A stretch of 64,000 nucleotides of DNA from contig OZ024936.1 in NCBI GenBank assembly GCA_964017235.1, positions 16,034,496 to 16,098,495 on the forward strand, read 5' to 3'. Of this stretch, positions 34,643 to 45,592 are shown piece by piece (position 1 is the first letter of the stretch; each line of letters opens with the position of its first letter). The notes below the pieces were generated by a model. The model was not told the DNA's origin. It made no database searches and was given only the letters and a program-made list of their open reading frames with translations. The stretch comes from Sabellastarte sp. h YS-2021 (taxonomy: Eukaryota; Annelida; Polychaeta; Sabellida; Sabellidae). The translations under genes and the position numbers were made by a program.

Positions 34643-34815
34643 CCTATCCAATGGACAATTGCTTTACCGGTCGGCGCGACCGGTCCCGCCAAACGCCAGA
34701 AAAAGACGTCCTGTATATAATACCGGCAGGACCGGTCAGTAGTGTGCATTCGCTAGGTGGCGCATCATACTTGCTTCCTGTCCAGACAGAGTGACGTCAG
34801 TTCATCTTTTTCGTT
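34643..34815 (+). repeat. DIRS left inverted terminal repeat
   Basis: 173 bp, from CCTATCCAATGGACAATTGC to CATCTTTTTCGTT, complementary to 40647-40819 without a mismatch that I could see. It holds two ACCGGT-rich short palindromes (ACCGGTCGGCGCGACCGGT). The element extends further left to about 34598. Confidence 0.9.
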
Positions 34816-34879
34816 GTCTAAAACGATTTAGACCCCTAGTAAGCTGGTAGCGGGGTTGGTTGGGAGGGCCTTGCCTGTC

Positions 34880-34975
34880 CATTGGATAGGGTATTAACTT
34901 ATAAAAATTTAATTTACTTATTAAATTTGCAATTTTATTGCGTTAATACATCCTATCCAATGGACAATTGCTGAA
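34880..34975 (+). repeat. DIRS internal complementary region
   Basis: The first half (ATTGGATAGGGTATTAAC to AAATTTGCAAT) is the complement of the extreme left end (about 34598-34660). The second half (TTTATTGCGTTAATAC to GGACAATTGCT) is the complement of the extreme right end (about 40800-40838), with one mismatch. The two are directly joined, as expected if a circular intermediate templates the missing ends. Confidence 0.88.
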
Positions 34976-35276
34976 TAACTACCGCTTGGTAGGCGGGTAA
35001 GCAGCTAGGGACTTCTGTGAACTCATAACAAAACAAAATTGTACAGGCCCATTTGACCTAGGGTCAGAGAACCCTGACAGGTCAAGGTCGGCCACTAACT
35101 CACCGGTTAACCGGGAGTCTACCGACGTTGCCCCCCCCTTTTTCTTTCCTTCCAGAGTCGGTTTGAGAAGGGAAAGATAGAGAGAGAGGGGCTGAGTTCA
35201 GTCCCAGAAGAAATAAATTTTTTTTTTTTTTTTTTTTTTTACAATATGTACATATTTACATATATACAACATCCCC

Positions 35277-36310
35277 TCATTTCTGGGCCTGGTGGTGCAC
35301 CTGCTGGGCAGCCACTACAGGTCCCAGGTGGAAAAGCTCCGAGTCAGCCCAGGCAACATCCTTCAAATAGAATTGGGTGAAGGTGTTGTGAGATTTCCAG
35401 TGGCAGGCTGACAAGATCTGATCTAAGGAAATCCCTGATTGGAAAGCCTTAGAGGCAGCAAAGGCCCTAACATCATGGGCTTTAACCTGATGTAAGGTGA
35501 AGGCCTCCTGGTCAGAGAGCTCATAGCACAGAACCACAGTCTGTTTGATCCATGAGGAGATGGTGGCAGGTGAGATGACTTTATCAAAACCCTTCTTGAA
35601 GGAGACAAAGACTAACTCCTTATTCTGCCTGAGGTCTGCAGTCCTGTCCAAGTAGTAGCGCAGGGCTCTAACTGGACATAGGGACCTGTCACCCTTGAGT
35701 GACCTATCCAGAGATGGTGCCAGGGCTGGGATGACCACTGGTGCCACACTATCTGGACCTTCCTTAGCCAGCTGGTTCTTGGATAGGAAACTGGGTGAGG
35801 GGTACAAAAACACCTTAGACCAGTCCGACTGGTGTCTGATGTTCTTATGTAACCAAGCATGGATCTCACTCCTGCGTTTACCTGAACCCAAAGCCAGCAA
35901 GAAAACAGTCTTGAAAGTTAGATGTTTCAAGGATGCCTCTTTCAGGGAATCAAAGGGAGCCTTTGTGAGCTGATGTAAAACCAGTGAAAGGTTCCAGGAG
36001 GGGATGCCCCTCCTGCCCTTAGGTCTGTCTCTATGGAAATTATCCAGAAGACGAGAGAGATTCTCATCTTAGCTGACATTAATGGTGGAATTGCCCAGTT
36101 GTCAGCAATGGCGGATCTGTAGCCATCAATAGAGCTTGGTTGTAACTTCTTCTCCTGAAATAAGTGCAGTAGGAAGTCAGCAATGGCTTTCAGAGGTGGT
36201 GCCCTGAAGTCCACCTGATTACTGAGGCACCACTTTGTAAAAATGGTCCACTTTGCCTCATAGACAGATCTGGTTGACCTTCTTTGAGGAGCCTCAATTC
36301 GTGCTGCCAC
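35277..36310 (-). pseudogene. DIRS tyrosine recombinase, frameshifted
   Basis: The C-terminal 217 codons (35277-35930) keep the tyrosine-recombinase catalytic set: Arg in GKRRSEIHAW (about residue 20), HDVR (152-155), HW (177-178) and the nucleophile Tyr in QFYLKD (188). The N-terminal core-binding part (RRSTRSVYEAKW, SSIDGYRSAIADNW) is in another frame upstream, with the break near 36060. A poly-T run at 35218-35240 (A-run on the coding strand) follows the stop. Confidence 0.85.
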
Positions 36311-37130
36311 TGCCTCAGAGAAGCCTTGCTCCTTGATTGCTGAGGCTCTAGGAGCCAGGCATGTAGGTTCAGATTCGACAGGTTCCTGTGAAGGACCTGG
36401 TTGAATGGCTGAGACACTAGGTTGGGTATGCTGGGCAGACACAGTGGGATCTGGCTTGACATTGCTACCAGGTCCCAAAACCAGGGCATGTTGGGCCACC
36501 CTAGAGCAATCAGAATTATTCTGTTGCAGGGGTAGTCCTGGAGCTTCTCCACCACTTTGCCCAAGATGGCTTCCGGTGGGAAGGCGTATGGGTCCAGGTA
36601 CTCCCAGGACAGGCTGAGTGCATCCACTGCCCAAGCCTGGGGGTCTGATACCGGTGATACAAACTGTGGTAGTTTGTTGTTGAACCTGGTGGCAAACAGG
36701 TCCACTTGTGGCTGATGCCACCTTGAACATACAGCTTGGACACACTTCTGGATGAAGTGACCACTCTGTTTGAATGGTCTGGCCAAGCCTGGATAGCTTG
36801 TCTGCTATCACGTTCAGCCGGCCGGGGATGTGACGTGCCCTGAGGGTTACTTGCTGCCTGGTGCACCAGGACAGAATTCTCCACAGTAGGGCACACAGAG
36901 AGCCCGATTTCATCCCCCCTTCTTTGTTGATATAGGCAACCACTGTTGTGTTGTCTGTAGCTACCAACACTGTCTTTTGAAGACTAGGGTTTGAAACTCT
37001 TTTAGAGCTAGAAATACTGCTTTCAGCTCCAAGTGGTTAATGTGTAACTTGCTCTCGGGTAGGGACCACTGTCCCCTTGCAGTGTGCTCGTCTAAGTGAG
37101 CGCCCCACCCTTCTTTGATGCGTCTGTAAA
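36310..37130 (-). pseudogene. DIRS RNase H and connection region, frameshifted
   Basis: RNase H motifs in order on the minus strand: FTDAS (about 37124), INHLELKAVFLAL (about 37045), ATDNTTVVAYINKEGG (about 36960) and ARHIPGRLNVIADKLSRL (about 36810). This is the DIRS/Gypsy-like pattern, spread over at least three frames. A linker (QPQVDLFATRFN, SWEYLDPYAFPP) typical of DIRS polyproteins follows before the recombinase. Confidence 0.82.
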
Positions 37131-38200
37131 GATTTGCAGAGCATGTTTTAGAGGGTGTAATGGTTGACCTAGAAGCACATTGCTTTCCTCCAGCCACCAC
37201 CTTAGATGGGGGTGGAGGGATTTGGGGACCGAGATCACCTTTTCCAGTGACTCTGGGACCCTCCAGTTGTTTTTCAAGTGCCACTGTATGGGTCTCATGT
37301 TAGTCGCCCTAAGTGGACTTGCTTTTCTGTTGCTGTGAGTAGACCTATGAGGGACATGAATTGTCGGACCGGGCAAAGCGGATCCGACAATATTGATCTG
37401 ATCTTGTGTGTCAAGGCCTGCCAACGTTCTTCTGTTGGTCTGACCTTGCCCTCTTTCAGGTCGAACTGGTAACCTACGAAGTTGAAGACCTGTTTGGGAA
37501 CCAGCTCTAACTTTTCCTTGTTCACCAGCCACCCTAGTTCCTGACAAAGTGTGACTAGGGTTTGAGTATGCTGGAGACAGGTGTGGTGGGTAGAGGCTCT
37601 CACCAGCCAGTCGTCTAGGTACTGGTGGATCCTTATACCCTTCTGAAAAGCCACGAGTTTGACCTCTTTGGCCACCACTGTGAACTCCATGGGAGCTGTG
37701 GACAGGCCAAAGGGAAGGGCTTGAACTGGTAGGACCGACCCTGGAGGTAAAAGCGCATGTACTTCCTGGACTGACTGTGAATTGGTATGTGGAAGTATGC
37801 TTCTTGAAATCTATGGATGTGACCCACTCCCCTGCTTGGAGGGAGGTTCTTATTGTCTCTGGGGTTTCCATCTTGAACGTCCCTGTGTTCAAAAAGGTGT
37901 TCAAGGTGCTCAGGACCAGGACAGGTCTCCACCGGTTGTTGGGCTCGGGTACCAAAAATAGCCGGTTGCCCTGTGAGTTTGATTTTCTACCGGTTGTACT
38001 GTATTCTTGTTCACCAGCTGATACAGTGCTTCTAAAAGGAAGGACTGCTTGGCTGGGTTGTGGTAGTTGCTTATTACAGTTGGTGACCTTGTCAAGTTGG
38101 GTCTGAACCGGAAGGGGAGGGTGTAGCCCTCCCTCAGTGTGGGGACTACTTTTGGACTCAAACCCAGAACTTCCCACTTCTCCCAGCACCAGTTATAAGT
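37130..38200 (-). pseudogene. DIRS reverse transcriptase, frameshifted
   Basis: RT blocks: NRLFLVPEPNNRWRPVL (about 37970), VTSIDF (about 37820), AYFHIPIHSQSRKYMRF in a second frame, and IHQYLDDWLVRAS in a third, with the catalytic YLDD at 37610-37621. FNFVGYQFDLKEGKVRP follows. YLDDW is usual for DIRS RTs. At least three frame changes interrupt it. Confidence 0.85.
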
Positions 38201-38379
38201 GAAGCAATGCACTGTAACCGGTTCCTGGTGGTTCCCCAGTTCTGCATAAACTCATTGGAGTTGGCCGAACTGGGTGAATTGAACCATTTCTTTGTAGGGG
38301 TAGGTTCATATGAAAACTGCCTTTCTTCCTGCCCAGTGGAGGATTCAGCAGCTTCTGCAACCAACAGTCTCTGTAACCG

Positions 38380-40080
38380 GCCAAACCGGTAGGTGCCATC
38401 TCTCTGTAACCAAAGTTTCTGGGAGAAGGCCCTGTAACCAAAGAATTGGGACATCACATTTCTGTAGTCTTAGTTAATCCCTTGGTAGATCTCCCAGTCC
38501 AGTAGACTGGTGTTCGAGGTTCAGTCTGGTTACTTCACCATTATCTCTCAGATTCTTTTGAAGCAACTGTCCCTGAAGGTTTGCAAGCCGGCACCTGGTG
38601 GGTAGGTTCTGTAACCAGTCGGTTAAGGGAATTTCTTCCCGTCCAACTAACTTGTCACCAGCAAATTCTATAGCCGGTAAACCTCTGTAACCGGTGAACT
38701 TGTTGTCAGCACTGGATTTGAAGCTGGTTTCTTGTCAGTAAGCATGGGAACAGTAGTTTCTCTGTAACCAGCATCACACTTGGGAACCAGCAGCACTCCG
38801 GAACCGGTAATTCTCTGTAACCGGTGAACCTGCTGTCAGCACTGGATTTGAAGCTGGTTTCTTGCCAGTAAGAATGGGAACAGCAGATTTTTCTGTAACC
38901 AGCAGCACTCCTGGACCGGCAGCACTCAAGCACCGGTACACTCCGGAACCGGCAAACACTCGGGAGCCGGTAATTCTCTGAACCAGTAGCCCTGCTGTGT
39001 GTCACCAGCAACTCTGTGTAACCGGTAATCCTATTTAACCGGTAGCCCTTGCTGGATTTCTGTGACCACAACCGGCAGTCTGAGCAGAACTGGTGCCGGA
39101 ATCCCTCATCACTGGCTGGCTAGTGACCCTACCGGTAGCCTGAACAGGCCTGGTACCGGTCCAAAATTCTGCACTGGGGAGATAAGGGTCAATGGTCACT
39201 GCGACTTCTGGTAGGTGAACCCTCTGAGCAGCCGCACCGGTGGTCTGAACAAGACTGGAACCGGTACCCCCCCAGTCACACCAGTGGAAAGGCCTCTGGT
39301 GGAGGTTCCAGTATCAACAGGGCTGATCACTGGAAACCACTGAGGGGGGGGGGGGGTCCTTGACAGCTTCACAGGAACATGACTGGAACCAGTACCCCCC
39401 AACAGTCCCACCAGTGGAAAGGCCTCTGGTGGAGGTTCCAGGATCAAGCAGGACTGATCACTGGCAGCCACTGAAGGGGTTTCTTCACAGGAACAGCACC
39501 CACCGGTAGTCTGTACAGACCGGAACCGGTACCCCCAACAGTCACACCAGTGGAAAGGCCTCTGGTGGAGGTTCCAGGATCAAGCAGGACTGATCACTGG
39601 CAGCCACTGAAGGGGTTTCTTCACAGGAACAGCACCCACCGGTAGTCTGTACAGACCGGAACCGGTACCCCCAACAGTCACACCAGTGGAAAGGCCTCTG
39701 GTGGAGGTTCCAGTATCAAAACAGGGTGATCACTGGTAACCACTGAAGGGGGGTTGTTGACAGCTTCACAGGAACATGACTGGAACCAGTACCCCCAACA
39801 GTCCCACCAGTGGAAAGGCCTCTGGTGGAGGTTCCAGGATCAAGCAGGACTGATCACTGGCAACCAACTGAAGGGGTTTCTTCACAGGAACAGCACCCAC
39901 CGGTAGTCTGTACAGACTGGAACCGGTAAAACTCATCACTAGTGCTCACCACCGGTAGTCTGACCAGAACTGGTACCGGTAAACTCATCACTTCTTGTCA
40001 GCTGAACCAGTCACGCCTGGGGATTTGCTTGCCGGTAGTGGTGTTGAGATCTGTGAAGTCACATGACCGGCACCGGCAAA
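38380..40080 (-). repeat. ACCGGT-punctuated region of the DIRS element (gag position)
   Basis: Words such as CTGTAACCGGT, GGAACCGGTA and CACCGGTAGTCTG recur dozens of times. Five units of about 125-141 bp, marked by CCTCTGGTGGAGGTTCCA at 39292, 39423, 39559, 39700 and 39825, form a tandem block. A gag-like ORF is expected here, but I see only short broken frames rich in Pro, Gly, Val and Cys. Confidence 0.7.
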
Positions 40081-40646
40081 AATTTGCAGAGTTCAATGAC
40101 CACTTGTCATCTAATTCTTCAGGCCAACAGACGAGATGCTGGATTCCTTCTTGCCAGTTAAAAAGTGTGTGTACAGTAATAATTACTCGTCTTTTCTTCT
40201 AAAACTTCTGTTGAAAACACGATTCCTCCATTGTTGAATGCGTATCACGTGATCAGGTTCCTGTCACGTGACAAGCATAAGCTGGAAGTGATGACGTCAG
40301 ACGATGCATTCTTCTTTCCTTCTAAATTCTTCTCGTCGACATACACTCAGTGTTTCTCGACAACGAAGAAATAAATGGAGGTTAAGACGTGGAGATACAA
40401 CCTTCTATGTAGAAGAAGGAATGCTGCAGGGACGACACACGAGCTCTCACCCACGACTTCGTCTCGACGACAAGTACACAGAAAATCTTCAAAACTGGTT
40501 ATAAAGTGCTGGATAATGCCTCGTTTTAGTCCTGGAGAGGCACTGATATGTATGAACACAATAAATATATTTAAATTCGTAGAATAAGCCGCGTTTCCTT
40601 CAAAACTTGGAGATCACTTCAAAACGCGTCTGCACACTACGCGCCA

Positions 40647-40819
40647 AACGAAAAAGATGAACTGACGTCACTCTGTCTGGACAGGAAGCAAGTATGATGC
40701 GCCACCTAGCGAATGCACACTACTGACCGGTCCTGCCGGTATTATATACAGGACGTCTTTTTCTGGCGTTTGGCGGGACCGGTCGCGCCGACCGGTAAAG
40801 CAATTGTCCATTGGATAGG
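40647..40819 (-). repeat. DIRS right inverted terminal repeat
   Basis: Complement of 34643-34815. The element continues to about 40838 (TGTATTAACACAATAAAA), a short extension matched by the internal complementary region. Confidence 0.9.
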
Positions 40820-40977
40820 ATGTATTAACACAATAAAAACACTAATTTTTGCACATTCTGAAAATTTTAACCTGGGCCTTAATTCTCAACATTCTTAAAC
40901 TTAGTGTCACTCTTAATCTTGGGATTTGCTGAGAAAACAAAGGACTATTTATTTATAAAATTTAAACAAAAAAGAAA

Positions 40978-41548
40978 CCAGAGGATCACTTGCAAAAACA
41001 AAGCGTCCCAAAAAGGATATAAAGGTGAGTGGTAAAGTATTAAGACAATGCTCTGCTTTATAGCCTTATACTGTTGTGATGGCTAGATCCAGATGGCTAC
41101 TTTGCAGGGATACCCTATGGGTCAAAAATTTTGTTGAAATCACTCTATCTAGCACGGTTTTCAAGATATAAGGATTTTTGTGTTTTGCGATTATTGCGAA
41201 AAAAATCGAAAATTCAAAATGGCCGCCATATTTGGCGAGATAAAAGTTTTTGGAAAAATATTTTTGTTCATCTGCAGAAATACCTTGAGAATCAAAAGTT
41301 TCGTCGAAATCGCTCTATCCAGCACGGTTTTCGAGACACAGGCTTTTTTGGAAAATTCATAATGATTAATTAATCATTAATTACTCAGCCATTTCTTAAC
41401 CAATCAATGCCAAAACCAAATGATTTTCAGATTTTAATAGAATGACTGTATTTGCCAAATTTCAGGTGAATAGATAAAATCCCTTTCAAGTTATCATGTG
41501 GAAATGTGGAGCCTGATTTCCTCTATACACAAACAAGGGATGCTTAAA
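40978..41548 (+). mobile_element. Hairpin-capped element, GCGTCC end type (short copy)
   Basis: The 5' end GGATCACTTGCAAAAACAAAGCGTCCC is a decayed form of the perfect hairpin at 47811-47834. Two units (about 170 bp apart) carry GAAATCRCTCTATC, GCACGGTTTTCRAGA and AAAATGGCCGCCATATTTGG. The 3' hairpin is eroded (AAGGGATGCTT, about 41535-41545). Confidence 0.65.
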
Positions 41549-42065
41549 TACAGTTAGAATTTTTCAATCACCAAAATTTTTTAGTGACAAAATTGATACA
41601 CCATAGCTGCAAAGAAAACAGCTAAAACTAATATCTTTAGTAAGTTAATTATTCACAAAGAAAATAATCTTTTTCTGTGATTTTGAAAAGGTCTTAAACT
41701 TTGAACATTTTTTTCTGATTATATATTTAAGATCTTTGTCCCCAAGAAAATTCCCATTTCTAGGAAAATAACTAGAACAAATAGAGTACGCTAAGTATAA
41801 GACTCTTAGTGTATATAACTTTAGTTCTAAAACGGTAGAATTCTTTCAGGTGAGGGCTTCATTACAACAAATTTCCCTTCAACTCCAGTCAGTTCATACT
41901 AGAACACCAGTATCCAGGTAAGTCATTGCAAAATAGTCCCATTCTTTACTTTGAGCTAGACTGCCACTTAAATATGCCATTATTTTAACTGTTGTAACAT
42001 ATACCAGTTTGGTTTAAACTGTTTATAATCTAACTTATATAATTATTAGCCTGGTACTCACTCAC

Positions 42066-42195
42066 CTGGCACCCCACTTTGACAGTTTCTGGACTTCTCC
42101 GTTAGACTGGTTCCCTGCCATCACCAGACCGCCGTTCTTATGGTTGAAGCTGAGTTGGTCCAGATCCGTACCCAGGTCCTCCAGGTCTGCACCAC
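42066..42195 (-). CDS. OSBPL: ORP exon: linker between FFAT motif and ORD
   Basis: The acceptor TTACCACTAG and the donor GCCAG|gtgagt bound 130 nt: two bases, 42 codons, two bases. It reads GADLEDLGTDLDQLSF, a Gly/Asn-rich stretch, and KLSKWGA. Its first two bases complete a Gly codon with exon 43756-43930, and its last two complete an Arg codon with exon 11214-11289. It is low in conservation, as is usual for ORP linkers, so support comes mainly from splice sites and phase. A second acceptor (GTGCAG) six bases in is possible. Confidence 0.8.
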
Positions 42196-42321
42196 CTAGT
42201 GGTAACCATAAACAGAGAACAAAGCATCACAGATCGCTCTAACAATTCCTCCGCCAAAGTTGAGTAGAGTTTTCTCAAATGCTGACCAGTTAAAATATAC
42301 TCCTTTGTATTAAGGGTTGTA

Positions 42322-42520
42322 GACTTTCCCCAAGTCCTTTTTTTTCTTTTGTGTAATATATGGGTATTTTATGACTTTTGGAGAAACAGCCCGTCTTGAC
42401 AATTTTTAGAAACTATGTCCCTCTCACTCCAGAATGCTTGTGGTATAACGAACTCTTCTAGTTTCCAATTTAAATTTTACTCTTCTGGTTAATGATGGAT
42501 ACAAAGACTTGGAGCAAGTC
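42322..42520. mobile_element. MITE, GACTTGCTYCAAGTC family
   Basis: Left end GACTTTCCCCAAGTCC and right end GACTTGGAGCAAGTC, each flanked by TA, which supports a TA target duplication. It lies about 130 bases upstream of exon 42066-42195. Confidence 0.7.
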
Positions 42521-43094
42521 TATTGGAGTTAATAAATACAGAAAAAAAAATTCAATTCACAGGGTAATTTAAGTAAGCCTAAAACACAAGCAGAAGATAT
42601 ACTTGTTATGTTTTGCTAGGAGTACTTATCAAGTATCATTCAATAACAATAAATATTTTGAAAGATATTGACTACTTGAAAACTCCAAATACAAAAGGTA
42701 CAGAAAAACACTGTGAGAATTAAACTAAACTGTTTGTTTAAACATTTTCCTTCATTAATCCAGAAAAAATGCAAAGCTTAATTAAGACTAGTGAAAATTA
42801 AGAAGAGGTGTCTGCGATGACAAATAAATGACAGTTTTAGTATTCATGAAAAAGCATTTTAATATCAATTTTTGATACACAAACTGTAGTTTGATTTTTC
42901 ATTTGAATCTACACTTCATTTCCTGCACTATAGTTAAGGCTTGTAAACATTCACTTCAGCTTAATGCTGTAATCACACCTTTCCTTACAGTCATTTCAGT
43001 ATACGTTGACTACTTCATCTTGAATGCACTGAAAAAGAGACCCCCACATCTTGGTGAAATATGTTTGAGCGGGCCACGCCAAACTATCCATTCT

Positions 43095-43113
43095 ACACAC
43101 ACACACACACACA
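43095..43113 (+). repeat. (AC)n microsatellite
   Basis: About nine uninterrupted AC units. Confidence 0.85.
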
Positions 43114-43309
43114 CCTTCACCCCCTGGTGTGTACATTTTAGTACAGCTTCTGAAGGCTCATGAAGGCTTTTAATTTTTCACATTTAAAAAGAATGGTCCC
43201 AAATGCTAAACACATTCTAGGTTGTGTTAAGTGCCAACAAAGATGTCCTACCTGAATGTATATCTCACCTAAGACGTCCTATGTATATACAATATTTATA
43301 TACACCTGA

Positions 43310-43600
43310 CACTGTGGCCTAGTGGGTAACACACTTGCCTAGCAACACAGAGGACATGGGTTCAAACCCAGGTACAGGCAGATACATAGTGGCTTGGATG
43401 ACCACTTAAAATGACCAGTGGCAGGCTAAAGAACCCAAAGGACTTTGATAAATGCTCATCCTCAAGCCTCTGTCTTTATGTTAGGGGAATGTGAGTAACT
43501 TCAGACCTTGGGCTGTACTTGCAAAGTCGGATGGGTCATAAAGTACTTGGAGTCCTGCAGTACATGGAGATTTTGCACTGGTTAATTGAATACATATACA
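43310..43600 (+). mobile_element. tRNA-derived SINE, family C
   Basis: A box TGGCCTAGTGGGTAAC and B box GGGTTCAAACCC, followed by a body with GACCAGTGGCAGGCTAAAGAACCC, and AAGTACTTGGAGTCCTG near the end. It shares its body with the decayed copy at 11950. Confidence 0.65.
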
Positions 43601-43755
43601 AATAATACAAACAAAGCAGATGACACCTGGTCAAACCACAGCTGAAAGTAGACAAGGCTGGCTGGTCGTGACTGCAGTAAGCAAAGATGTGACCCAGATG
43701 CAAAGTGCTGACTTCAAATTTGTAACTAACTTTATTATATTTTTGGCGATTTTAC

Positions 43756-43930
43756 CGTTTTTCTCGTCATCACAGTCATAGAATTCGTCATCCTCTGATT
43801 CGTGCATGCTGGTGGGTGAGCGGTGGCCGACAGACTTCTCCAGCGACAGGTGTTCCTCTGCCAGCGCGTGCAGGGCTTCCTGTAACACGCGCGTCTTCTC
43901 CGCCTCCTGTTGTAACTGCTGTTTTCTGAC
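43756..43930 (-). CDS. OSBPL: ORP exon: coiled coil and FFAT motif
   Basis: The acceptor TTTGTATCCTAG and the donor AAAAACG|gtaaaa bound 175 nt, 58 codons plus one base. It reads VRKQQLQQEAEKTRVLQEAL (coiled coil), HALAEEHLSLEKSVG, and then ESEDDEFYDCDDE. The last matches the FFAT-type VAP-binding motif: acidic flank, core EFYD with Cys where Ala is usual, then acidic residues. ORP1 has a similar DEFYDA core. It joins exon 62766-62872 in phase 0 (QQEE|VRKQQ) and exon 42066-42195 through a split Gly codon. Confidence 0.92.
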
Positions 43931-44016
43931 CTAGGATACAAAGTCAATTAAAGGTCAAATGAAGGTTAAATCAAGGACCCACAATTGACTACCAACCAGA
44001 TTTATGATCTATTGCA

Positions 44017-44140
44017 GGCAATCTATTACTATTACTGTTACATTTGAAATGTTTTAATCTATTACTATTATATTTGAAATGTTTCAATCTATTACTATTA
44101 CAATTGAAATGTTTCTACCTAGTACTATTACTTTGGCATC
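44017..44140 (+). repeat. 35-bp minisatellite
   Basis: Three to four units of CAATCTATTACTATTAC followed by ATTTGAAATGTTT, with light divergence. Confidence 0.75.
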
Positions 44141-44221
44141 TGTTGCTTCTGTTACTTTGTGTTATACGCTATTACATTTAGCATGAACTTGCGAGGAACT
44201 TTTACCACACAAATAAAAAAA

Positions 44222-45592
44222 TAGCATCAGAGATGCCCGTACCCCACAGCCTAGGGAAATATTTTTAACACCATGAGATATAGAAATACTGTATTAGTAC
44301 AAAGCGTAGGATACTATCAGAGCACTGTCAGTTATATAAAGGTCCAAACAATGTTTAAATAGGGAAAATAATATCTAAGAGAAAGATAATGCATGTAGTC
44401 TTTATCTACACCTGGCATGGCCGAATTATGGTTTAGATGTTTTTAATATTACCATGCATACAGAAGTGGTAATACATTCAATGAATGCTTATGTGTGGTG
44501 TTGGAGCAAAATCAGTGGCTCATTTGATGAAATTCCATCTGTTACAATGGGAAATTGTAAAAGAAAAATTCTTAATGAATTCTAATATGACTTTAACAGT
44601 GCTTAATCTGCATCACAAGACAGACCCAAAGGTGCAACAAGATTTTAAAGGTCAAGGTCACTACGACAAGGTCAAAGGTCAAATCAAGGTCACACCATGA
44701 TGCTGCACACCTACAACCCCTAACCAATGTCCCTACCAAGCATCAACTTCCTACACCTTATGGTTTCTGAGATATAGCCCAGACAAGATTTTATAGGTCA
44801 AGGTCCTACGGCAAGGTCAAAGGTCAAATCAAAGTCAGGCCATGACGTTACACACCTACACCCCCTAACCAATGTTCCTACCAAGTATCAACTTCCTACA
44901 CCTTACGGTTTCCGAGATATAGCCCAGACAAGATTTTATAGGTCAAGGTCACTACAGCAAGGTCAAATCAAGGTCAGACCATGACGTTACACACCTACAC
45001 CCCCAACCAATGTCCCTACCAAGTATCAACTTCCTACACCTTACGGTTTCCGAGATATAGCCCAGACAAGATTTTATAGGTCAAGGTCACTACAGGAAGG
45101 TCAAAGGTCAAATCAAGGTCACACCATGACATTGCACACCTACACCCCCTAACCAATGTCCCTACCAAGTATCAACTTCCTACACTTTACAGTTTCCGAG
45201 ATATAGCCTGGACAAGATTTTTTAGGTCAAGGTGACTACAGCAAGGTCAAAGGTCAAATCAAGGTCACACCATGACGCTGCACATCTACACCCCCCCCTA
45301 ACCAATGTCCTTACCAAGCATCAACTTCCTACACCTTAAGGGTTTCCGAGATATAGCCCGGACATGATTTTCAAACTCAAGGTCACCGCGGCAAGGTCAA
45401 AGGTCAAATCAAGGTCACACCATGACGTTGCACACCTACACCCCTTAACCAATGTCCCTACCAAGTATCAACTTCCTACACCTTGCAGTTCCTGAGATAC
45501 AAGCCAGACAAACTTTTCTCACCGCCCGTCCATCCATCCGGACACCATGGGTGAAAACAATACCCCGACAGCCCTTAAGGGCTGTGGAGTAA
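44222..45592 (+). mobile_element. Hairpin-capped array element, TACCCC end type (copy 1)
   Basis: 5': perfect hairpin GCATC-AGA-GATGC (44224-44236), then CGTACCCC. 3': TACCCCGACAGCCC-ttaa-GGGCTGTGGAGTA (45561-45591), an imperfect hairpin made of the same motif. About six monomers of 137-150 bp lie between, marked by CAAGGTCACACCATGACGTT at about 44690, 44836, 44973, 45117, 45264 and 45414. Each has CTACACCTTACGGTTTCCGAGATATAG-type sequence. GAGATACAAGCCAGACAAAC precedes the 3' end. Confidence 0.78.

Larger units (their letters stand above)
34598..40838 (-). mobile_element. DIRS-type tyrosine-recombinase retrotransposon (decayed), 6.2 kb
   Basis: Hallmarks seen: 173-bp inverted terminal repeats (34643-34815, 40647-40819) that I read as identical; an internal complementary region at 34880-34975 pairing with both outer ends; and RT, RNase H and tyrosine recombinase remnants in that order on the minus strand. 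No integrase or aspartic protease was seen. DIRS elements are thought to replicate through a circle and insert by recombinase without target duplication. Coding regions carry several frameshifts, so this copy cannot act on its own. It sits in ORP intron 11290-42065, transcribed in the same direction as the host gene. Confidence 0.9.

Noticed and set aside
35277-35930. Phage or bacterial integrase (tyrosine recombinase)
   Set aside because: RT and RNase H remnants, inverted terminal repeats and an internal complementary region place it in a DIRS retrotransposon.
41131-41373. Overlapping open frames with KNRKFKMAAIFGEIK-like sequence
   Set aside because: They fall in the repeated ATGGCCGCCAT units of the hairpin-capped element and are not kept in the longer copy at 47808.
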